From NCBI GenBank assembly GCA_021234155.1, contig JAJEKV010000033.1, positions 9,519,641 to 9,583,640 of the forward strand: a stretch of DNA of 64,000 bases. The letters run 5' to 3'. The position numbers and the translations under genes were made by a program. Source of the stretch: Isoetes taiwanensis (lineage: Eukaryota; Streptophyta; Lycopodiopsida; Isoetales; Isoetaceae). Shown piece by piece: positions 11,700 to 21,725 of this stretch. Each line of letters begins with the position of its first letter. Position 1 is the stretch's first letter. The notes below the pieces were generated by a model that ran no database searches, was not told the DNA's origin, and saw nothing but the letters and a program-made list of their open reading frames with translations.

Positions 11700-12427
11700 G
11701 GAGTAATAAAGAATTAGCGTAACATGCTATACAGAGATCTCAAGTTTGGATTTATAAGATATAGGCGGGCTTTACTTTAATATCAAATGTATATGCCCTC
11801 TTTATGAGCCAAATGAACCACAACCCCAAAATTATATAAATAGTGAGAATGAAATAATTTTCAAAGTCTCACTTGGAAGCATGGTAGATGCAAACATCCA
11901 CCATTGCTCAATGATGCAAACAAAGACTAGAAAGATTGCAATGCCTTGTATAATACGCGCCCATGAATATTTCGAGATGTATCGACTCTTTGCGAGAGAG
12001 CTATTTAGCTGCAAGGTTGGAGGATATTTGAAAAGCCGATTATCCAGAATGGAGATGGAAACTTGCTTGGATAGCCTTATAAGCACGTTACACCAAAAGT
12101 GAGACAAACAAATTCATATAGTAGGAAAGTGAGACAAACAAATTCATATAGTAGGAATTAAGAAGTTCGCATACCCACAAGTAAGGAATTTGGCATGCAC
12201 TTCTTTGTTTTGGCACTATTTATTCAAATGCACAAAGGAACAATTTACAAGATCATATATTGAATGATTTGTGTTTGGGAGGTTTTCCTAAATAACACTT
12301 TCATTATAATGTGGAATAGAGATATTGCTAAGGCAAAACTAAAGGTTTCACAAAAAGCAACGTTGTCAACATAACCCATAACAATTGAACCTATACCATT
12401 AAGGGGGGCAATGTCATGCGTCATTTT
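11700..12427. other. Intergenic stretch with one exact tandem duplication
   Basis: No gene seen. A 30-bp unit beginning aaagtgagacaaac is duplicated head to tail at 12096-12125 and 12126-12155, exact by eye. The remainder is AT-rich and featureless. Confidence 0.6.
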
Positions 12428-12895
12428 TGATATAACAATCAACACACAACTACCATTAACATTATTAACACAAACCATTGCATTTAACACATTTAAATTA
12501 AAATCCCCCTTAAACCCCCTTTGGTTTGGGTGCATATTCACACGGGGGGTTACGTAGGGCAGCGAGAGCTCTAAAAATATATTTACAATACATGTACAAA
12601 ATTAATACCATTAAGTACATTCTCTAAAACCTTATAGTATTTTGCAAGCCTTAATATACAGTATACAAAAACTTGTACATGCATACCCCACAAATGAGGA
12701 TCGCTATGTACGGCCCAGATCTTGGAATAAAGGGCAAATATGCCCATCCGACAGCTCTCGTTGCCCGGAGTAACCCCCCGTGTGAATATGCACCCAAACC
12801 AAAGGGGGTTTAAGGGGGATTTTAATTTAAATGTGTTAAATGCAATGGTTTGTGTTAATAATGTTAATGGTAGTTGTGTGTTGATTGTTATATCA
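12428..12895. repeat. Perfect 126-bp inverted repeat with 216-bp spacer
   Basis: Left arm 12428-12553 and right arm 12770-12895 are reverse complements with no difference that I can find. Homology continues imperfectly into the spacer (gggcagcgagagctc versus gagctctcgttgccc). The arms contain the gaatatgcacccaaacc module that is single-copy in the other two capture elements. Such a palindrome can extrude as a cruciform or be transcribed to a long hairpin RNA. Confidence 0.9.
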
Positions 12896-13380
12896 AAAAT
12901 TTTTTTGGGCCCTTCGGGCCCTAACAAAAGGAAAAATAGAGAAACTTTAAGGGCGTGAAGATTGTATAAAACATCAAGGACATTACATTACAGTTTCATT
13001 TAATACAATGCATTTTTAGTTGAAATAGTTTGTTGAAATGTGACCATTCATCTGGATATGACAATGTTTTATGTTAGAAACATTTGAAATGCACAAATGG
13101 CCATCCAACGAGTCCATAGCAAGAATGATGCGGCCATCCAGCGGGTATATACCATGAGTGGCGCTGCCTTTTTTAGTTTCTTAAAAATAAACATTTAACA
13201 TTAAAATGAAATAAGAATCAATTCAGTTAAAATATTGACTGCTTTGCATAAAGGATCTCGGTAAATATCCGGGCACTTCTCATATCTATGCCAGAATGAT
13301 TTGGCTTTGAAAGCATCGCTACAACTCATCTACTTTTGCAATGTAGCAGAAAGAGACGAATTTCTCACGGTTAACTTTTA

Positions 13381-14028
13381 TCAATCTAGCTTGATTGAAG
13401 AGAAAACGTAGTGCACAAAATAGAAAGAGGTTAGGAACCCAACTGTGCCGCTTGCAAGCATTATGGCAAATACCATCATGAGGGAGTATCCAACATAGAG
13501 GATTAGAGACAGGCCTACTTAAGCTAAACACCACAAGAAGAAATTCAAAGACATAGTATACACGACCCATCCATATACTGGACATAATGAAGAAAAGGTC
13601 AATGAAGAGGGTCCCAAAAGCGAGTTTCACTCCTAAAACAAGCAACCAAGAAGGATATTCTTGAACTGGAATTTCCCTAGGGATCTGGTTAGTCCTCACA
13701 GGATAATGGATAGGTTCTGCTTTAAGTGCGAAATATCCTCCCAAAAGAGTTAAATGGCACTGATATGCAAAACCAAAGTGCTATAAGGATGAAGAAACGG
13801 GGATATTGGCATGGCACTTTGTCTTTATTACTCCAAAGCAGGAAATTGAGCATAGCGAGTATAAAAAAATGTTATACCAGAAAGAAATATGCAAGTTTGA
13901 AGCCTATCGATCTCCAACCCTTGGCATCACCCAACTCCACAGTGCGCCATAATCTGCTTGCCACATAACCAGCAGCAATACTCAGGAAAAGATAGAGCAG
14001 AACCATTCCTGTGAGCAACATGCCCCTT
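13381..14028 (-). pseudogene. Captured TM9SF (EMP70/nonaspanin) C-terminal half
   Basis: Transmembrane-9 proteins act in the Golgi/endosome system. Read on the minus strand, pieces in order are GMLLTGMVLLYLFLSIAAGY (about 14026-13967), VELGDAKGWRSIGFKLAYF, LNFLLW, ALWFCISVPLTLLGGYF-like (frame-shifted near 13735), YPVRTNQIPREIP, and the C-terminus ending SSIKLD then stop at 13383-13381. The end keeps the KXD Golgi-retention motif of the family. Frame changes near 13910, 13735 and 13500, plus missing exons, make it non-functional. It lies inside capture element 1. Confidence 0.85.
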
Positions 14029-14189
14029 GAGAGAAAACAGTTGAAATTTCTATAATGGCCACAATGTGGCAGCTACAGATCCAAAAACTCTGTTCTGTTT
14101 TCCGCTATGCTTCCGAGCATCTGCATTCATATCTCACGTACTATTTACTTTTTTCTTTCACTTGTTTCTTCGCTTTTTACCATCACGCT

Positions 14190-14380
14190 TATTCTGAACC
14201 CCAGTGCATGGGCATCTATCCCGTTTAAATACGCTTTGATTTCAGGTATTCCTGATCCTGCAGCCTCTGGTTCTATATATGTGCATATTGCCGATGAGAA
14301 CAGAACAAGCCCCATATTGATCCCTGTAAAAATTTCAAACGCCAACCCAAAGATTTGCACTGTATACACTAGATTTTGAG
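14190..14380 (-). pseudogene. Captured CLC chloride channel fragment
   Basis: Minus-strand translation contains MGLVLFSSAICTYIEPEAA followed by GSGIPEIKAYLNGIDAH. GxGIPE is the anion-selectivity motif of CLC channels and exchangers. The second position is Ser, the type associated with chloride, whereas the nitrate-type plant CLC-a has Pro. Only about 60 residues remain of a protein of roughly 780. The fragment ends abruptly on both sides and lies upstream, in reading direction, of the TM9SF fragment. Confidence 0.85.
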
Positions 14381-14389
14381 CATGTAATT

Positions 14390-14870
14390 GGGTTAAAAAT
14401 TTGGATACTCGAAATCGCCTCGATCGCGACAAACCCACGTGGTTACAATTGGTACATAAGCTTGAGGGATCTTGCTCGTAAACAACCAAACATGCAGAGG
14501 CCTACACTTTTTTGATCCGCAAGCGCCAATTCCAGAGCCCATTTCAAAACGCTTAGACTTGAGCTTTCAATCTTCCATTGGGCAAGGTGAGCCAAGGTAA
14601 TGGATGTCTCGGTGCGGTCCCTCGCATTCCGCATCATGCTCATAGCCCCCGAGCAAACGATCTAGGACCGGTCGAGCCCGGCATCAAACCCTATCTTTGC
14701 ACCATTGCAAAAATTTGCAAAGCCATTGCTGGCAACCAGGCTTTCACCTTAACAGTCCCACCAGACCCCGACTAAGGAGTTCATCTTTGCCTTCACCTGC
14801 CGATCCTGCAACAATAAAATAGAATCGAAGGAATAAAACCCTAAAATGGTTTTTTCGATGCTTCACGAGG
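14390..14870 (-). pseudogene. Possible third captured fragment, unidentified
   Basis: The minus strand contains a coherent peptide with SSSLSVLKWALELALADQK (about 14500-14570), reminiscent of the N-terminal helix of universal stress proteins, but this is not enough for a family call. A telo-box-like aaaccctaaa is at about 14838-14847 near the right end, as in the other two capture elements. Confidence 0.3.
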
Positions 14871-14968
14871 CTTGCATGTTCAGCCCCTAAAGAGGGCTTT
14901 TGTTGTGAGCCCTTGGATGTTGGACCATTGAAAAAAAAAAGCTAAATCAACGACTAAAAAATGATGCA

Positions 14969-15082
14969 CTCTAGATGTACGCATTAGTACATCTATTCGA
15001 ATACGCCATGAAATCTTAGGAAAACCTTTGTGAAAAGCGTACAAAAACACAAAAAAAACCCCCTGTTATTATGCTACATATT
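14969..15082 (+). repeat. Right-end block of capture elements (copy 1)
   Basis: Conserved block from gcactctagatgtacgc to ccccctgttattatgctacatatt. Related blocks occur at 36188-36302, 38942-39060, 45533-45648, 48632-48735 and 51738-51841. Three of these end full elements. The others sit in the duplicated flank downstream of the LINE and probably mark an older insertion. Confidence 0.8.
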
Positions 15083-15409
15083 TGGTTATTCTAAATCCTC
15101 GTGAATTTGACCCATTATTTTTAACATAAACAACGAAGCTTAACTACTCAAAGACGTACCCATAACTCCATGCATCAAATGCACACATTTGTACATGAAA
15201 TGCTTTTCAAAATTAACTTGAATCTGGACATGTATAACGATAACATTTTTCTATAGTTTATTCTCAATACTTGATTTTCAATTCCTCAGCCTGTTGTGTA
15301 CATATTCTATGTGAATAACATATGTATCCTACCCTACATTGCCAAAACATGATCTTTGTAAAATATACTTCATGTATTATTATTTTTGAACTTATGCCTA
15401 TAGAAAAGA

Positions 15410-15534
15410 CCAGCAATGCTGGGCACTTTCTCTTAAAGCATAATTCTATCTTTTACATCTCTAAAAGAATAAAATTTATTTTTATTAGCTTTTTAACTTG
15501 TGCCTGACGAAAGCCCAGCAACGCTGGGCACTTT
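15410..15534 (+). repeat. Two dispersed hairpin units CCAGCAAYGCTGG
   Basis: A 34-bp unit (cttRtgcct...agmCCAGCAAYGCTGGGCACTTT) occurs twice, with palindrome cores at 15410-15423 and 15515-15528, 105 bp apart. Each core can form a 5-bp stem and is followed by a T-run. Confidence 0.7.
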
Positions 15535-15539
15535 TTCTA

Positions 15540-18500
15540 GTAGTACAATATAACACAAAGTTGAATTATGGTGGATAATATTATCCACTAGATAGTTATA
15601 CAGGTGCAGATTATAATTATAGGCTACGACAAGAGGATACATGGAAGGACACATGTATTAAACATGTGGGTAGTGAGGATTGTACAACACGGTAGCAAGT
15701 ATCAGCACCACTATGTGGTTATGTGCAAGAATGACATGTGATTCTAGACTTAGGATTGGCTCACACATATTACTATATCACATATAATAACAAGGTAGCG
15801 GTCATGAATGTTGGAAAGTAGTATCAAATATTGCATTAGTAATGATATTAAGGATGTCGACTGTGACATTCAGATTTACGTTGTACATGAAAATAATAGA
15901 ATATTCGTGCAAGACGAACGGAATGTTACATGGTAAAGTTAGAAATAAGCATAATGGTATGCTTGTACTAGAAGGTATTTAACGAGGTATAAAGTACGAG
16001 AGATAAGCATTGAAGTTATCTCGATTGTTTGGGGTTGACTAACGTTGGTAAGTACAACATAGTAAGGGACATGAAAGGTGTTCGAGTCAGGGAAATAGCC
16101 AGAATAAGTCTAGCATATATGGCGATATTACATTCAAAAATATCCCGATGATGGTTGGAACGAAATGGAAATAACAGATAATAGGACTTTAACTACTCAA
16201 AGGTTCTAGAGGCCAATGAATTGATTCAACGTTATAAGCTGAGAGTATCAAGTGGGTGTGGAAATAGCAGGACGGATGAAATATCCCTTCCAATAATGGA
16301 AGAAGATTAAGATGGTAGCTTTGCCAATTATATCCTTAGGGATAACTGACAAGAGGGCAATACATACCGGTTCCACGTCCCAATAAGGAGCGAGACGAGG
16401 TGTATAGAGGAGATGGGATGAGATTATATGAATCAGTAGTCTATATATTCTGAGAATTTCTTACTCTCGGGGGAGCAATGCTAAATCCTGAGGTAGGGGA
16501 ACAAAGATCCCAGGTTCTGAAGTACACATTGCCGAGAGATTATGACTTTAAGACCCTTAAGACGATAAAGAATTGGATAACGCTATGACGGTTGCTAACG
16601 AAGGTTCGGTCATAGGGGTTTTTTTATTATGAGATCGAGAGGGTTTAATGCCTTCGTCTCATTATGAGGGAGCCAAAGAGGACAACATTTGAAACCGATC
16701 AAAAGTTGAAGGTGACATGATAACTTTAAGAAAATAGATTAATTGTGACAAGGCATGGTTGATATTGGAGACACAAAGGATATTTAGCTGAAGGAGCCTT
16801 TAGAAAAGCTCCTCATCTGGAGTAGTAAACCTTCAAAATTATGGCATAACCCCGTGGGTGGTATCATAGTTTATGTACACGACTGAAGTACCATAAGGCA
16901 CTAAAGGAATGGTTGAAGTAGCCGAGGATCCTATCAAAATGTAGGCAGCATATAGAATTCCAACATAGAGTTGGCCACTGTCCAGTTGGGAAGTCGGTGG
17001 CTCAGCCACATTATAAAAGGTAAATAGGTAATAGGTTTTGTGTCAAGGAACTACCAAGCTTATACTTTAGCTAAGTTAGAACAGAGCTCTAGTATTGTAG
17101 GATGAGGCCATATATTTATCACGTACATACTATGGACCATACGATAAACATCTTAGAGAGGTAATATATGCAGTGATATGGGGAGAGAAGGTCGATTGTA
17201 CCCCAAACTTATCAATGAAGGGTCTGGAGTATGTCTGGAATGTGCAAACAACAGTCAATTTGTTGCATGTTAAGGTAGGATGCTATAGTTGGCACTTGAA
17301 ATAAATGTCAACGACCAATAGAATAAAGCTCAAGATGATGGGGTTGAATAGTACGATAGTACAATTCTTGACTGGGTGACGAATGACGTTTATCTGGTGT
17401 AAATCAAATGTAGTTGTGGAAACATGAAAGGATAGACATCCAACATGATGCCTGCTTGGATAAAGAAGAGTCGAAATCAATGGGTTACGCAGAGTTATAA
17501 TTTTAAACGTCTAGGGCTAGAACATCAATGCAAGCTAGGGTGGCAGGAAATTAACTATTTGGAGAATACCAGATGTGGGGGTTTAGATAGAATTAGAAAA
17601 TGAAAGGCATGCGTCGTGATGACTCTAGACTTACAAATGTCACAAAGGCTCACTCCCTAAATCAGAACATGACTATGGCTTATGGAAGTATGCCAAGTAT
17701 TTGTAATGGCGGCATATCGGCATGACGGCAACACAGAACGACATAACGTCTAATAGTTCTAAGGTGGATAACGACGGTAATTCATAACCCCCAATGATAT
17801 GTGGGTTAAATAGATACAGGAAAATTTAAAGACATAGATGCAACCTTTAGGCAGAGACTATTGTATCGTACACCATATAATAGTGGGTTAAAAGTCAACA
17901 AGAGGGTTAAAAGATATCTGAAGGAGTAAATAGGTCGGTAACCCTACAGAGGAGGGTTACTACCTGCACAACTTTGGGGATGAGTTAGATGACGTAAGGG
18001 TAACAGCGACACTTAAGAGGTTCACTCTTGAAAATAGGACATGAGTGTGGCGTATATGCGGATGCCAAGTTACGTGTGATGGCACAATAATGGCATGACA
18101 TCGGCATAGAAGAACGTAAGAATTAACAATTCAAAGATCTATGAGGATGCTAAAGCATAGGGTTCCAAGGAGATGCAGAGTAAAAGTCATAGAGAAATTT
18201 GAGCGCTTAAATGTTCCCTTGGAACATAGTCTTATGGATCATACATCATATAGCGGTAATTTAGAAGATAACGAGAGGATGAAAGAAGATCTGAAAGGTT
18301 AGAGTATTTAGTGACCCTACGGCCGAAGAATTTATAGATGTTATGTGAAACATACAGGTATTGCGCAACATTGAGATTAAAAAAATAACACATTTCAGGG
18401 CCAGGGTGAAGGAGATCGATGATAGTCCCGAGAAGGTAGCAAAAACGAAGACGAAATTAGTGGACTATTATTCATTACGTGGGGCTACCGGGCGGAAAGG

Positions 18501-19490
18501 CGGCAGGGGATTTTGAAAAACCATTGAAGACTTAAATAGGGGCCCTAGAGATAAAAAAGATTTCAATTTCCGAGATAACATGGCGAACAATAATTTTACA
18601 AGGACCCTAAGAGTAGAAGGAGTCGTTGTAGAAGGGTGCCGGATTGGTACTAACATTTGGGACTATTGTTCTAATTCCCTAAGATAGGTAGATTATTCAT
18701 GGAACTCAGTGAGCTGTGGCGCTAAAGTAATGGTTGGAAGGAGTTTGCCCTAATCAAATTTAGGTATTCTTGAAGGTGTTGATGAGTCAAGAATGGTGGC
18801 ATACCTTCAAGTGTTAGGGTAGAAAAACTTGAAGAGAGGTTTGACCATCGCAAGTTAACAGGCATATGGTGCAGGAATCATTGGGATATAGGCGGTGAAG
18901 AGTGGTACAAACTGGTACCAAGGTTTATGCTCTAGATAGATTCGAGTGAGGTGTTGACATAGCTGTGGAAGTTTGAACTCAAGCAATTACTATGTATTAC
19001 AGAGTATGGTGAAGGGTGGTGGTACAATTTACAAACCCAAGCCCTAGAGGGTTGCTGCATGGCAGTGTTTAGTTGGTTGGGTCAAGAGAAGTATATTCTC
19101 TGAGAAGTAAGGCAGTCAAGGCTTAGAGACTAAAAGAAACAGCATTAGATATGGTTGGTTCATAGTGCTACTTAGTTCCTGACATATGAAGTCGAATGAA
19201 ATAGCATTTAAAGCAGATGAAGGTACTAGAGATTAAACGAAGGCAGGGTTGAAAGAATTTTGCTACCAAGGCATCTACTAAAGAAAAATTATTTAAATAT
19301 CAGTACTGGAAAATTTCGTACTGCTAGGGTATTGCTGCGAGCGAACATTTATCACAGAGGAGAGTGGATTAGGATCCTATCTAGGAGATGCTATCTTGCT
19401 CAGAAGAGTCGCCGTCCATCTCGGGGAACCTATTTGCCTGGCCAATAATGACCCTTAGGATGAGCGCACCTTGCCATGGTTGCACAAGTC
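15540..19490. other. Four-kilobase non-coding desert, plus strand purine-rich
   Basis: No frame of note and no family motif on either strand. The plus strand is consistently enriched for A and G, as the sense strand of retroelement coding regions often is. It ends in tccgggggag followed by TTGTTGCC at about 19489-19500, which looks like a polypurine tract plus LTR start. The best reading is the rotted interior of another LTR element on the plus strand, or E1 interior beyond recognition. Confidence 0.45.
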
Positions 19491-19597
19491 CGGGGGAGTT
19501 GTTGCCTCCACAGCATGGGTCTACGGAAGGTAGTCTTCTAATTTAAATAAAAAACAAAGTCCTATAAATAAATGAGAACTATTACAATTCTTGATAA

Positions 19598-19827
19598 TAG
19601 CCCATTGGTAAAGGGGTTGGGTTGGGTGCAAAAGGTCAAGGGCTCAATCCCACCATATGCCTCTTTCTTTTAAAAAGAGTTGTGGTCTAGAAATAAAACA
19701 TTAGATCTATAGAAAAATATAAAACATCACAGTTAAAAGTTGGCATGGTGGTAAGGATCTAAAGTTGTAATTAGGAGGTCATGGGTTCAAGACAAAAACG
19801 TAGATGGGAATCTTAAAAAAAAAAAAA
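19598..19827 (+). mobile_element. tRNA-derived SINE, apparently dimeric
   Basis: Two RNA polymerase III-like promoters lie in tandem. The first has A box TAGCCCATTGG (19598-19608) and B box GGCTCAATCCC (19641-19651). The second has A box TGGCATGGTGG (19741-19751) and B box GGGTTCAAGAC (19783-19793). A-to-B spacing of 32 bases in each suits a tRNA head. A run of 13 A ends the unit (19815-19827). Both B boxes have one or two mismatches to consensus. Confidence 0.55.
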
Positions 19828-20262
19828 GTCAATGCACGGTCAAAACTAGCGCACTCTGCATTTTGAGTGCTTAGAATAAAAAAATAAAAACGCCTATTTT
19901 GCAAAGTCCGCCGGTTTAGGGTTTTGGGTAGTTTTGTGATGCTGGGAACTTGGTCAAATGGTGTCCTAGACTAATTAGGGTGTTCTGGACGCAATGGAAT
20001 AAAAATCGCTGCAATCCGAGTTTCCTAGAGAAAGTTATGGCCTCCGAAAGAAAGGGACTGCATTCTGCCGAATACTCAACATAACTTCATCTTAATATTT
20101 TGAATTTTTCTTCTTAACTAGCTCAATCCTCGCATACTTAGGCCAAAACTCATCCTACTTATGGATTTGGTGTAACTTTCCTACATTGGAGGCCCCCTAC
20201 TATCTAAACGGTCTAACGAGTTAGACATGGCTAGTGCTATGATCTAGTCTACCAAAGATCAT

Positions 20263-20274
20263 GCTCTGATACCA
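20263..20274 (-). other. Primer-binding site of E1, tRNA-iMet type
   Basis: GCTCTGATACCA on the plus strand is the exact reverse complement of TGGTATCAGAGC. It lies three bases inside the LTR end TGTCA (minus strand), the right position for the 5' end of a minus-strand element. Confidence 0.85.
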
Positions 20275-20277
20275 TTG

Positions 20278-21725
20278 TGACACTCCGCGAACCTATACGA
20301 TGCTCCCATCATATAAATACGGGAAATCCCCTCTTCCATGGCGACTACTCCACCATAGAAAGGCCTTCCATCTGACTCGGACCACTTGTGATGGGCAAGT
20401 GTCCGGGTGAATGACATGGAGGTGTCATTCGTCCCACGCCTTCTATGGGAATCCTATATAGCGGAAGCGTACATACATGTTAGCACCTAGCAACAATACG
20501 AATACAACAGAATACCAACGTAACAAAGGAAATGCGTCATAAATAAGGGCTCTACCCCGTCTCAGACTCATGGGAATCAACTAACAGTCAAGGCCTCCAG
20601 ATAACAATAGACGAAATCATAACAATGGCATTCGCTGGCATAGAACAATGGCTAGGATAGTCCACGCCATCCCCCTCTCCTCGCACACTTTTAAGATAGG
20701 CCGAACATGCTATGGCGTGATTGTAGTCTTCCTGAGTTTAAATCCCACGGAATCACCCTATGGAACTACTCCGGGTTACATCTTCCCGGCCCCATGAGGC
20801 GGCCTCGGAGAGGCGCCCCTCCCCGAAAGTATGATGGATCCCTGGGTGGGCTAGTGAACGAGCGTGCCCCCCTTAGTGACCCCAGCGCCAGAATTCGGGA
20901 CTTACTCCCTAAACCTAAAGGCCGGCCACCGCCGCTCGGAGCCCGTGCGCCAATCATATTGGCTCGACACCGCCACCCTGTGAAGTGTCAGACCCATACC
21001 CGCCCCTCTCCGCGGACCGCTATAAGCCTAGCACACCGTAGGAGTCCCAGAGCCGCTAGGCAAGATCCCACCCCGATTCACCATCATACCGTTTCTCCGT
21101 GCCAATCACATCGTAGCATCCCTACCTGTGGGCTCTTGTGCACAGGCCGCATTTAATGGGATTTAAGGGGTTTTAGCTAGAAGCATCACTAAATCTAGAT
21201 AGCCTTTAGGTCTCTACCCCCCTTAATCAAATAGAACATGTGAGGAAATGTAAAGAGAAAATGTAATCGATACAAACATCCATCATCATAAGTAGATCAT
21301 AGAATAGAATCTAATCATCCATCTACTCAAACAAGAGTTAGAAGAATACAAGCTACGCTAAACTAACCGGTATCATAGCTATCTCTCTAGTTCTCCATTC
21401 TTCGGGCTGGAACCAAGGTGAGCAGCAGCTCCTCCTCCACCAATTTCCCCCAAATCGATTTGGGGCAGATTGGGGTGGAAGCCCCAGTTTGGGTGTCCCA
21501 AGCTAGCAGGTCTACCTTGCCCAATCAATTTGGGCCAAGTGGTAGCTCTAGATTAGTTATCCCGTAATTAATTTATGTCTTTTTAATATTAGGTTAAGCC
21601 CTAAATTCAAATTAGGGTTTAGAGTTAGGTTTCCACCTTAATAATTAATGATGTGCATTAATTATTCATAGTGACGTGTCATGTATTTATACCCAAAAAG
21701 GCATATAAATACTTGGAAAGTCACA
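20278..21725 (-). mobile_element. 5' LTR of E1
   Basis: About 1448 bp, starting TGTGAC on the minus strand at 21725 and ending GTGTCA at 20278, directly before the primer site. Minus-strand TATA-like gggtataaatac lies near 21690. Parts of it are related to the repeats at 39578-40431 and 55164-55698 (shared gaacaatggc-a-gg-tagtccac and tgtgcacaggc modules). Open frames inside (20707-21156 and others) are LTR read-through. Confidence 0.75.

Larger units (their letters stand above)
12428..15076. mobile_element. Capture element 1 (carries TM9SF and CLC fragments)
   Basis: The left end has the module cacgggggg...gtgtgaatatgcacccaaacc, then ggggtttaagggg, then hairpin GGGCCCTTCGGGCCC (12907-12921). 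The right end has the conserved block gcactctagatgtacgcat...aaaaccccctgttattatgctacata (14969-15080). The same two ends bracket elements at 36.5-39.06 and 43.16-45.64 kb, but the cargo differs. Cargo here lies on the minus strand and keeps exon-like pieces of two unrelated membrane protein genes. The transposon class is unresolved. The left boundary is obscured by a large palindrome. Confidence 0.7.
1..21725 (-). mobile_element. E1: minus-strand LTR retrotransposon frame with nested insertions
   Basis: Two copies of one LTR family lie in the same orientation at 1-183 (partial, cut by the window edge) and 20278-21725. They match at roughly 93% over the shared 183 bp by eye. On the minus strand the right copy is followed by a primer-binding site, and the left copy is preceded by a purine tract (ggtggggagaa), which is the order expected of a single minus-strand element. 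No gag-pol frame survives between them, and the interval holds several younger insertions (T1, capture element 1, a SINE). The left end and its target duplication lie outside the window, so two unrelated insertions of the same family remain possible. Confidence 0.55.

Noticed and set aside
12907-12921. Hairpin GGGCCCTTCGGGCCC plus CTAA as a Helitron 3' end
   Set aside because: The hairpin is internal to the elements, CTAA is missing in element 3 and is not followed by T, and no TC start at an A/T insertion point exists.
19486-19500. Second LTR start after ccgggggag
   Set aside because: Only a purine tract and TG were seen; no matching LTR copy or end could be located, so it is mentioned only in the desert entry.
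20707-21156. Proline/arginine-rich 149-codon frame
   Set aside because: It lies inside the E1 5' LTR and has no domain; composition follows the local GC.
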